Positions 1-9,718 of a DNA stretch of 64,000 nucleotides are shown one piece after another. The stretch lies in NCBI GenBank assembly GCA_947650365.1, contig CANTAL010000004.1, forward strand, positions 682,001 through 746,000, in the 5' to 3' direction. The translations under genes and the position numbers were made by a program. Each line of letters opens with the position of its first letter. The stretch's first letter is position 1. The notes under the pieces were generated by a model. The model saw nothing but the letters and a program-made list of their open reading frames with translations. It ran no database searches and was not told the DNA's origin. The stretch is from Chamaelirium japonicum. Taxonomy: Eukaryota; Streptophyta; Magnoliopsida; Liliales; Melanthiaceae.

Positions 1-1203
1 ATGTTCGATCGAATCCAGAGAGAGATCGAGGTCTAAGACGATCAAGTCGCTCGGAAAGGGCGAGAAACAAAACGAAGGCCTACGGAGAGAGAAGCTCCCA
101 AGTATGCTGCCAAGTCTCACAACGCTGAGGCAGCAGCCCCTCCAGCCAACAAACGATCAAAGAATGACGGGCGTCGATCTCCAACAAAGACCACTTTCAC
201 CGAGTGGAGTATACCGGTCGAACAAATACTCGACCGCATTCAACACGAGGAATTCCTTCGAAGGCCCAATCCACTTCAACCTAACACAAAGTTCACTGCC
301 GACAAAACTGTTTATTGCGATTTCCATCGGAGCCATGGCCATTCCACCGATCGGTGTTATCGGCTGAAGTTTCATCTCGAAGACTTGCTGAGAGAAGGCC
401 ACCTCCATGAATTCACCAGAGAAGGACAAGATCAACGTCGATCCTCTGCAAAGGGGAAAGAGGCTTGCTGGATTCATCAAATCTCTTCCAACCCATCATC
501 TCTCACCGTGAATGCCAATATCTTTGGCATTCATGGATCATTGCACAATCAAGCAGTGACCGGGAAAGAAGTCGATCGGCAGATTCGGCGCATCTTCCAT
601 GTTCGATCTACTGCAAATAAAGAAGATACCTGGATCGAGAAGCCCATCGAAGGTCTTGCTTGGCCGTCCATCGTCTTCAACGACACTGATCTTCAAGGAG
701 TTCATACTCCACATCGAGACCCCCTGTTTTTGAAACTCATCATCGACGGAAGCACCGTCAATCGGATCCTCATCGACACCGGGAGTTCTATCGACATTAT
801 GTTCTCAGACTGCTTCAAACGTCTGGGACATAAATATCAAAGCCTCGACGTCGTCCCGACCGTGATCACTGGCTTCAACGGCGAACAAAGCATCACGGTG
901 GGCGAATCGAGATTCACTCTGGACCTCAGCCGAGAGACTCGAGTCTCGGTGAGGTTTGCCATTGTCGAAGGGGTCTCCAGTTACAACGCCATCCTCGGGC
1001 GACCCTTCCTCCACCAGATCAATGCCATCTCCTCCTCTTACCACCAACTACTCAAGTTTGCAACTGGAGAAGGCATCGTCTGCATTCGAGGCGATCAACA
1101 ATCTGGAAGGTCTTGTGAGGCTGCTGCGGCTAAGACAGATCGAAAGATCAACATTGCTCCTCCAAAGCGGCCGCGAGATGAAGCTGGTCCCTCTTCTAAA
1201 TAG
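1..1203 (+). pseudogene. gag-pro: Gag (C-terminal part) and aspartic protease, copy A
   Basis: The frame runs from position 1 and is closed by TAA at 34-36, where copy C has GAA; it is then open to the TAG at 1201-1203. Near 316-360 it encodes a zinc-knuckle variant, C-X2-H-X4-H-X4-C (YCDFHRSHGHSTDRC), for RNA binding. The retropepsin-type active site DTG is at 775-783 within LIDTGSSIDIMF. In this family Gag forms the virus-like particle and the protease processes the polyprotein. Apart from the single stop the reading frame matches copy C closely. The N-terminal half of Gag is outside the window, so nothing can be said about its start. Confidence 0.9.
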
Positions 1204-1212
1204 CAATCAAAG
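1198..1212 (+). other. Candidate readthrough (leaky amber) site between protease and RT, copy A
   Basis: The sequence AAA TAG CAA TCA AAG separates two open frames that lie in the same phase. Downstream of the TAG the frame stays open through the linker to RT without needing an ATG. CAATCA fits the CARYYA context known from tobamovirus readthrough. The same nine bases, TAGCAATCA, occur at the equivalent place in copies B and C. Use as a recoding signal is inferred, not shown. Confidence 0.7.
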
Positions 1213-4200
1213 GAGATTCCGCTGACAGAACCTCCACCAATCGAATGGGAAGCGTCACCTTCAATTGAAGAAATCATCCCAATCAACATCAGCAGCGGAG
1301 ATCTCCCTCGACAGACTTTCATTGGTACCGGTCTTAGCGACGCAGAAGCGCAAGACATGGTATCCTTCCTCAAGTCCAATATCGACGTCTTCGCTTGGTG
1401 TTTCGAAGACATGTCTGGCATCAATCCAGATGACGCTTGTCACCGACTTGCGATCAAAGAAGAGGTGAAGCCTGTCAAGCAAAAGCCACGCACCATCCGA
1501 CCAGAGCTGCAAGTTGCTGTTCAAGAAGAAATCACCAAGCTACTCGCAGCAGGCTTCATCCGTGAAGTAGAGTATCCTACCTGGATCTCTAACATAGTTG
1601 CTGTTCCAAAGAAGAATGGGAAAGTCAGAGTCTGCATCAACTTCACCAACCTCAACAAGGCTTGCCCCAAAGACCCATTTCCCATGCCAAGGATCGATAG
1701 ACTCGTCGATGCCACTGCTGGCCACGAGCTATTGTCTTTCATGGATGGGTATTCTGGATATAATCAAATTCCACTTCATCCAGACGATCAAGAGAAGACT
1801 TGCTTCGTGACTAGCCGAGGTCTCTACTGCTACAATGTAATGCCGTTCGGCCTCAAAAATGCTGGATCTACCTATCAAAGGCTAGTCACCAAGATGTTCG
1901 AAAACCAGATCGGTCGCAACATCGAAGTCTATGTCGATGATCTCCTCACCAAGAGCTCCATTCGAAGCAAGCATCTTTCTGATCTGGCGGAAACCTTTCA
2001 AGTTCTTCGAAAATATCGTATGAAGCTCAATCCAGCTAAGTGCGCTTTCGGAGTTCAATCGGGCAAATTCCTGGGTCACCTTGTGACCAGGAGGGGTATC
2101 GAAGCTAATCTCGACCAAATCCGAGCAGTTCTGGATATGCCTTCACCTACAAATCGAAAAGAAATTCAACGCCTCACTGGAAGGTTAGCAGCACTCAATC
2201 GATTCATCTCAAAATCTTCTGACAAATGCTTCTGTGAAGAAGCATTCCAAAGCATCAAGAAATATCTGGTGCAAGCTCCTATCTTGACGGCTCCACTTTC
2301 AGAAGAAGACTTATGGCTTTATCTCGCCGTCACTGATCAAGTAATCAGTGCGGTCCTAGTTAGTAGGAGAGAAGACATAGAGCATCCAGTCTATTATATC
2401 AGCCACACTCTTCTTCCGGCTGAAACTCGCTACTCAAAAACTGAGAAGGTCATACTGGCTTTACTCACTGCATCACGTCGTCTACAACCCTATTTCGTCT
2501 CCCACCAGATCACTGTCATCTCTAAACACCCACTCAAAGATATTGTTGACAAAGCTGGTAGGGCTGGTCGAATGACCAAATGGGTGATAGAAATGAGTGC
2601 TCTGGGGATTCAATTCGAATCTCGCACTTCTATCAAAGGTCAAGCAGTTGTTGATTTCCTAGCTGACTTCCAAGTTGAAGACCCCATCACTTGGGAAGAA
2701 GATGTCGACATGCGCTTAGAAGATGAGGACAATACTCCGATCAACCTTGCAACAAAAATTGATCCAAGTCACGAAGCTATTGCTGCAACTCCTCCATGGA
2801 AGCTTTATACTGATGGAGCTTCAAGTTCGATCGGTTCGGGAACTGGGATAGTCTTAGTATCCCCCGAATTTGATCATCTACAGAAGGCCACTCTCCTAGG
2901 GTTCAACACCACCAACAATGAAGCCGAATATGAAGCACTCATTTCCGGACTCGAAATGGCGGAATCCCTGGGGGTAGACCGAATCATCGTATACAGCGAC
3001 TCCCAGTTGATCATAAGGCAAATCAATGGAGAGTATACAGCTTGTAAAGAAAGAATGCAACTCTATTTAGCCTTAGTACGACGTCTTCAACAACGTTTTA
3101 CTATTACTGAGTTCGTTCAAATCCCAAGAGCAGAGAACCGAGAAGCAGATGCCTTAGCCAATGCGGCCTCAGTTCTGGGAGACTCACTCGGAGGAAGGCA
3201 AATACAGATCGATTATCAAGAAATACCCAAGACCATCCCCGATCAACAGATCCTTGCTACTTCTAAGAGATCTGGGGGTGGAGATCAATTGAGGTCAAGC
3301 CTTACTACAAATGAGTTTGAAGATTGGCGACAGTCGATTTTTGACTTCTTCAAATATGGCAAAGTACCAGAAGATCCCAATCAAGCTCGAAGACTTCAAA
3401 GAAAACTTCCTTGCTATACTGTTCAAGGAGAAGATCTATATTTCAAATCTCACAACGGGATGTTGCTCAAGTGCCTTGGTCCCGAGCAAGCACAGGCCAT
3501 CCTGATTGATATCCATTCTGGAGCTTGTGGGAATCATTCGGGAGGAAGATCTCTTGAAGCCAAGACGAAGCTGCAAGGTTACTACTGGCCTACAATGACA
3601 AGAGATGCTCGACAAGTTGTTCAAAAATGCGAGCTATGCCAAAGACACGCTCGAGCTATCCATCTCCCTGTAGATGAGCTTCATCAACTATCAAGTCCCT
3701 GGCCATTCCATCAATGGGGGTTAGATTTCTTGGGTCCTTTCCCCCCAACTCCGAGCAAGAAAAAGTATCTACTGCTCGCCACGGATTACTTCACCAAATG
3801 GGTTGAAGCTGTGCCCCTCTTCCGAGAGACTGACGACGAAGTGATCAAATTCATTCGGCACAACATCTTCTCAAGGTTCGGCACACCTCAAGTTCTTGTT
3901 GCTGACAATGGAGCTCAATTCGACTCTGACAAGTTCCGTGAGTTTTGTCTGAACAACGGAATCAAGCTCTTCTACTCAACTCCAAGGTACCCTCAATGCA
4001 ATGGTCAAGCTGAAGCCTCCAATAGAGCAATTCTTGGTATACTCAAGAAAAAACTCGACAACAAGAAGGGATTGTGGGAACAAATCCTACCTGAAGTTCT
4101 TTAGGGGTATCGCACAACACCGAGAAGATCAACAGGGTTCTCACCCTTTCGTCTAACATATGGATCGGAAGCGGTACTCCCAACAGAAAACATATCAAAT

Positions 4201-4560
4201 ACTCTGAAGACCAGGGCAGTTGAAGAAGGAATCAATGAAGAACTTCGGATCAATGATCTAGACTTCTCTGAAGAACTACGAGACCAAGCTTCCCTTCGTG
4301 TGGCCAAGTACCAACAGAAGATCAAACGAGCATACGACCAAAAGGTTTACAAGAGACAATTCCCAATCGGCAGTCTGGTTCTCAGAGCTGTTTTCTACAA
4401 CACTAAGGAGCATAGCAGTGGAAAACTAACTCCCAACTGGGAAGGACCCTATATTGTTGAATCGGTAGGAGCCAAAGGTTCTTACAGACTGATCTCACCA
4501 GAAGGAGATAGATTGCCTCGAGCTTGGAATTCTAGACACCTCAAGTTGTTCTATCCATGA
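1204..4560 (+). pseudogene. pol: Pol: reverse transcriptase, RNase H, second RNase H, integrase, copy A
   Basis: The frame continues in phase after the amber codon at 1201. RT carries the catalytic YVDD at 1930-1941. A Ty3-type RNase H follows (about 2300-2530); its first catalytic Asp appears replaced by Ala in LAVTDQ. A second RNase H begins near 2790 with YTDGAS (Asp 2812), then NNEAEYEAL, YSDSQL and the ENREADALA end. Integrase has an HHCC zinc region (about 3505-3645) and a D-D-E core with Asp 3724, Asp 3904 and Glu 4012 (35 residues between the last two). A GPY/F module (WEGPYIV, near 4438) lies near the C-terminus and no chromodomain follows. Damage: TAG at 4102-4104 replaces a Trp codon, and 17 codons present in copy C are missing near 2229, in frame. 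The natural stop is TGA 4558-4560. Confidence 0.93.
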
Positions 4561-5069
4561 TGTAAATTCTGTGATGAATAAAGATATCTTTCAAATGTTC
4601 AAATGTACAAGTGATCAATTCAAGTTCTGAAGCAGTCTCAAATTACCTATATTCAAGTTACCGAGTCTTTTAACAAGTTTGGGTGTGGAGTTGCGACTCA
4701 ACCCCTTACTGGCAAATGTTAAACTGACCTTCAAATTTCAATATTCAATTTCAATCAAATTCTATATCGTCTAACAGGTTTGGGAGCTTGAGTTGCGACT
4801 CAACCCCTCACATACAAGTGTTACACGAATTCAAATTCAAATTTCAAGTTACAAGTTTGGGTAATCGAGTTGCGACTCGACCCCTTACATTCAAAAGATT
4901 GTATCTATTCCAATGCTATCCAGTACATGATATTAAAGACATTCAACTCAAGAGATCCAATTTTCAAACACCAAAAAGATTTCTATTATTATCAAAATGT
5001 GCCAAGTACAGGAGCGAGCTACTAGATATCAAGAGTTTACAAGCATAACAACTAAAAAGAAGAAAAGTC
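4561..5069. repeat. Convergent spacer with GAGTTGCGACTC repeats, copy A
   Basis: This 509-bp gap lies between the 3' ends of pol (+) and the antisense gene (-). The near-palindrome GAGTTGCGACTC occurs three times (4688-4699, 4790-4801, 4867-4878), each inside a diverged repeat that also contains AACAAGTTTGGG and ACCCCTTAC-like blocks. Related repeats sit in the same gap of copies B and C. The spacer must hold the 3' ends of two convergent transcripts, but I see no unambiguous poly(A) signal. Confidence 0.75.
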
Positions 5070-7835
5070 TCAAGGCTTGGCCACACTTTGCGCGCGCGAC
5101 TTCTCCCCTTCAGATCCAGCACGAGCTTTGCTCGCCACTGAAGCCTTAGACGATCGGACGCTGGCAACATGGACCCTGAGTGCTTTTGCTGCCTTCTCAG
5201 CTGTTTCCCTGTAGCTCTTGCACTCGCTCCGCATATGCTCCAGCTCCTTCTTATGGGTCTCATCCTTGGCTGCTGAAGCAGCAAGTTGAGCCTCCAGCTC
5301 CTTTATTCGAGCCACACGGTCGAAGCCCAAGTTCTCGATCCTGAAGAATCGATTCTTCAATTCTTCAAGCTCGTGACCCCGGGCTTCATAACCACTTTTC
5401 CACCCCTGGCTCTCCAATTTTTCCTTACGAAGGGCCTCGATCTTGGCCTTCAATGCCTCCTTCTTTGAGGTTAAAAGCTCTCTCAGCTTATCTCTCTCCT
5501 TACTTACAGCCCCCAATTCAGCAGTTAAGCGGGATACTTCAGCTGAAGCTTCTTTTGCTCCCGCCTTCATGGAGAGCTTGGTCGCGACATTCAAAACTGC
5601 CGAGTTCTGCAAAAGAACAAAAGAGTTAGAATTATTCTGAAGATACAACTCAGATGATCGATCAAGCAGATGCACCTACCACCAGTTCAAGTCTGTCGAA
5701 GGCTTTATCCAGAGTAGCCCCCGGAAGGTTGCAGAGTTTCCGGATTACAGCAGTGGGGTGGTTGATGTCAACATCACCCAAGCTCTTCATCTTCGAAGTC
5801 GAGCCAACAGGCGCACCTGCAATCAACACAAGAGATCAAAGTGTTAGATTATTTCCAAGCTTCAAAGGCAAGACAATCAAGGCAAGTTAGCACAATTACC
5901 TGAGGCTCCAACCCTCGGCTCCTTACCCTTCTCGCGATCGGAGCCACCCTGAGGGGTCGATTTCTCCTTGATAGGAGTTGGCTCTGATTGAGGTTAAGGA
6001 GCCCCGTCACCCACGCGACTTTCCTTCTCCAAGTGAATAGGGGAGGAAGCATCCCGAGGAGGTGAGACTCTTTCTTCCTCTTGTGGCCCGCCTGGCTGGA
6101 TGAGTCCCGCCACCATGGCAGCCACCTCCTCAGCCAGAGAGCGAGAGGGGGGTGAGGGTTGCTCAACCTCCATACCCCCGCTCGTTGTCGCTCCTTCAAG
6201 ACAGGGAACTTTAGAAGAAATTTGATCGAGGGGCGTGGGGTTGCTTCCAAACCCACCACTCCTCGATAATTTTATTTTAAAGCGCATCGGCTTTTTCAAC
6301 TCATCGAACCGATAGGCGGGAACCACCTTTTGGCCATCACCTTCTGTATCCATGACTCCTTCCATTTGACGGGCTTTAGCCTCGTCAATGGGAATAGGAA
6401 GTGAATCTTTCTCTTCTGCACCACCAGTGGGGGTGGGAGGAATTTCTTCCTCACCACCCCCATTCCCACCATCTCCACTAGAGGGGGTGGAAGAAAGATC
6501 ATTCTCACCATCCCCATCCTCGTCTTCATCATTGCCACCGTTGTCGTGGCTGCCATTATCGGTCTCTTCTTCCTCGTCGCTCTCCTCCTTTTCTTTTTCT
6601 TCTTCATCATCTTCATCTTTCTTTTCTTTGTCTTCATCTTCCTTTTGCTTGATGAGGATTTTTCTTTTCTTCTTCGCTGGGCCTCGTTGTATCACCAGCT
6701 TCTCCTCCACAGTAGGCAATCGGCGCCTTGCCGTATAAACTTTCTTCTCAGCCCGAATCTTCCGGATGATCTTACCCGAATGAGGATCCTCCTCATAGTC
6801 AGAATATAAAACTTCATTGTCCTCATATCTGTCTCGCGATCGGTGGAGGAGATTGGCCTTACCATATCTCACTGGGCAGTTTGAGAACTGCTTCCATGAC
6901 CTGGTCCCGCAGGTCAACTCGAGGAATAGATTGTCGATAGCTCCAGCCCTCTTGGAGGTCCAGGCAAAAGCGCCTCCCTCGCAGTACATCTTCACTGCAT
7001 CGTGCACATCGCTTCGAGGGGTATCGGGCACAGAGATGGGAGTCCATGCACCAGAAATAGAGATGGGCCAGTCAGTGTATAATTTGTCCGAAGGGACTGT
7101 GTCGGTAAGCGGGCGCAGCGGAGATACGCCAGTCAAGCTGAAGAACGGACTGTCCTTCCTCCAAGCCCATCGATAATGGAAGAAAAAATATCCAAGCTCG
7201 ATCCGGGCAACTTCACCTTCTGGAATACTGGAGTAGCATGCCTTCAAATCCTCCTGGAAATCCGACTCTACGCGGCAGAAAGCGTAGATAATCCTCCAGG
7301 CATTCCCCGTGACCTGCCCCGGGCAAAGGCCGGAAGTGTTCAGTAACCTTGCCGCGAAGAATGGCAACGGAAGACGCAAACCGTAGTTGAGTTGGCCGAC
7401 TGTCACAATGGTTCCCATGACCTGCTCATTACTGGCAAAGTTGGTAAAGACGGTCTTCTTGTCAATACCAAACGCAGTCTGGATACTGGGGAGCGTAGGC
7501 TGCACCTTCCCTTCTGTGAAGTAAGAGAGCAGTGTTTGCTACTTCTTTCTCTTCGAATCTGTGAACTCACCACCGGTATTGTACACGTACTTCGTTTCCT
7601 CTGTCAGAGACGTGAGCGGGCCCAAAACAAACTTTACTTTAGGGATGTGCTTTGGCCTCGATGGCGCTGAAGCAAACCCTACTCCTTGGTGCCTTTTGCC
7701 CAGCTGTCCAAGTTCGGCAAGCACGGCCTTGCCTTTGCCACGACCCTTCGGAGGGGATGGAACCTCAACAATCTCCTTCCCTTTCCTCTTCGAGGGAACA
7801 CCGCCTGACTTCTTCGAACTACCAGAGGAAGCCAT
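5070..7835 (-). pseudogene. Antisense gene of the retrotransposon (Transposase_28-like domain plus coiled coil), copy A
   Basis: A three-exon gene runs opposite to gag-pol. Exon 1 is 7835-5900, intron 1 is 5899-5817 (GT..AG), exon 2 is 5816-5680 (137 nt), intron 2 is 5679-5607 and exon 3 is 5606-5070. Phases join cleanly. The start is ATG 7835 (MASSG); the codons just upstream have no ATG. The N-terminus is Lys/Gly-rich, followed by a domain with LRLPLPFF, GLCPGQV and NAWRIIYAF typical of 'putative gypsy type transposon' proteins. KKKRK (nuclear signal) comes next, then a very acidic stretch, EEIPPTPTGG, and a coiled coil of about 180 residues ending in SEGEKSRAQSVAKP. Damage: TAG at codon 99 (7541-7539) and TAA at 5996-5994. 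The molecular function is not known to me. Confidence 0.85.
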
Positions 7836-7936
7836 TTGACCGATCAAACAAGAACGAAGAACAAGAGATCAAGAGCAGAAGAGTCTGGACTTCGAAAAAT
7901 TTTGGAAGCGTGAGGCGAAAATGACAGCCAGTAAAA

Positions 7937-7985
7937 CTTATATACCCAGGGTAAAACAGGTGCGTAGATCGAAAAGACACGTGTC
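7937..7985 (-). promoter_or_regulatory. Antisense-gene promoter (G-box and TATA), copy A
   Basis: On the minus strand TATATAAG (7944-7937) lies about 100 bp upstream of ATG 7835. The 10-bp palindrome GACACGTGTC (7976-7985), which contains the G-box core CACGTG, is about 30 bp further upstream. The same pair occurs in front of the antisense gene of copies B and C, with a one-base change in the C box. Function is inferred from position and conservation. Confidence 0.65.
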
Positions 7986-8282
7986 TTCACTATATCAAAT
8001 CGCGTGTTTTTGTAGGAACATGTGGCATCCATCCGTAGCAAGCGCAAAATCAGGCGAACCGTCGGACCAGACGAAACGTCGGACCTACCGGTCCACGTGA
8101 ACCAACGGTCCAAGCGAGCCACCGGTATGAGTAAACCGGACCGCCGGTTCAAAGCCACATTCAAGCCTACCAAAGATTCAAAACAGGAAGGATCAAGCTC
8201 CATCAATATTCGAAACTCTGCCAGAAGATCGAAGAACAAAACAGTTGAAAAACCTTCTCTAAAGGGCAGGTTCAAAATTTTA
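7986..8282. other. Upstream region of antisense gene, copy A
   Basis: This gene-free stretch lies between the G-box and the palindromic array. It holds several ACCGGT/CCGGTC-type motifs (about 8090-8150) and a CACGTG-like site near 8094. The equivalent region of copy C is clearly homologous, while that of copy B is more diverged but also carries ACCGG repeats. It may be part of the antisense promoter; nothing else is seen. Confidence 0.45.
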
Positions 8283-9598
8283 AACTGATCGGTCAATTTC
8301 TACTGGATCTGGCAAAAAACCAAGGTTTTTTGCCGATCACTCGAACCTTGACCGGATAATTTTTTACCGATCGGTCAAACTTGACCGATCGGCTAAAATC
8401 ATTCGATCGGTCAAATTTCTACTAGATCTGGCAAAAAACCAAGGTTTTTTGCCGATCACTCGAACCTTGACAGGATAATTTTTTACCGATCGGTCAAACT
8501 TGACCAATCGGCTAAAAACATTCGATCGGTCAAATTTCTACTGGATCTGGCAAAAAACCAAGGTTTTTTGCCGATCACTCGAACCTTGACCGGATAATTT
8601 TTTACCGATCGGTCAAACTTGACCGATCGGCTAAAAACATTCGATCGGTCAAATTTCTACTGGATCTGGCAAAAAACTAAGGTTTTTTGCCGATCACTCG
8701 AACCTTGACCGGATAATTTTTTACCGATCGGTCAAACTTGACCGATCGGCTAAAAACATTCGATCGGTCAAATTTCTACTGGATCTGGCAAAAAACCAAG
8801 GGTTTTTGCCGATCACTCGAACCTTGACCGGATAATTTTTACCGATCGATCAAACTTGACCGATCGGCTAAAAACATTCGATCGGTCAAATTTCTACTGG
8901 ATCTGGCAAAAAACCAAGGTTTTTTGCCGATCACTCGAACCTTGACCGGATAATTTTTTACCGATCGGTCAAACTTCTACTGGATCTGGCAAAAAACCAA
9001 GGTTTTTTGCCGATCACTCGAACCCTGACCGGATAATTTTTTACCGATCGGTCAAACTTGACCGATCGGCTAAAATCATTCGATCGGTTAAATTTAATAC
9101 TGGATCGGTCAAAAAACCATGTTTTTTGACCGATCACCCGATCCTTGACCGGTTGAATTTTGACCGATCGGTCAAAATTTGACCGATCGGTCAAATCTGA
9201 CCGATCGGTCAAAAATTAAACCGATCGGTCAAAATTTAACCGATCGGTCAAATTTAATACTGGATCGGTCAAAAAACCATGTTTTTTGACCGATCACCCG
9301 ATCCTTGACCGGTTGAATTTTGACCGATCGGTCAAAATTTGACCGATCGGTCAAATCTGATCGATCGGTCAAAAATTAACCGATCGGTCAAAATTTAACC
9401 GATCGGTCAAATTTCCTACTGGATCGGTCAAAAAACCATGTTTTTTGACCGATCACCCGATCCTTGACCGGTTGAATTTTGACCGATCGGTCAAAATTTG
9501 ACCGATCGGTCAAACTTGACCGATCGGTCAAAAATTTACCGATCGGTCAAAATTGACCGATCGGTCAAGATTGACCGATCAATCAAAATTGACCGGTC
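8283..9598. repeat. Palindromic tandem array, copy A (about 119-bp units, then longer units)
   Basis: Six or seven units start with TACTGGATCTGGC-like blocks at 8301, 8420, 8539, 8658, 8777 and 8895, a spacing of 118-119 bp. They are followed by about three longer variant units of roughly 160 bp (9060-9598). Each unit contains the 16-bp perfect palindrome TTGACCGATCGGTCAA or close relatives, and a hairpin of GGCAAAAAACC, a 2-nt loop and GGTTTTTTGCC. In the later units the hairpin stem becomes GGTCAAAAAAC with GTTTTTTGACC. No open reading frame is plausible here. Confidence 0.9.
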
Positions 9599-9718
9599 AG
9601 TCCTTTTTATGCTAACATGCGACAAGCTTCTTCGTGCCTTTTGCGACAGGGAGTTGCTGTTTTTTGCACCAAATCCAAGCCAGCCAGAATGAACTCTAGC
9701 TAACTTGGAGAGGGTAAC
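9599..9718 (+). other. Conserved pre-LTR block with polypurine tract, copy A
   Basis: About 120 bp is conserved at this place in all three copies (GACAAGCTTCTTCG, GACAGGGAGTT and ACCAAATCCAAGC blocks). It ends with the purine run GGAGAGGG (9707-9714) and TAAC directly before the LTR. The purine run is the expected primer site for plus-strand DNA synthesis. Confidence 0.7.

Noticed and set aside
1-4560. Endogenous pararetrovirus or caulimovirus-like polyprotein
   Set aside because: Integrase with HHCC and D-D-E, LTRs, PBS, PPT and target duplications show a Ty3/gypsy retrotransposon. No movement or coat protein of a plant virus is seen.
6388-6738. Ser/Pro- and Phe-rich frames opposite the acidic stretch of the antisense gene (also near 21799-22488 and 47509-48133)
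   Set aside because: They are complements of Glu/Asp codon runs and PPTPTGG repeats in the antisense gene and are not conserved as proteins.
7836-7847. Upstream start for the antisense gene of copy A, four codons before ATG 7835
   Set aside because: The upstream codon is TTG, and copies B and C both start with the MASSG-type ATG.
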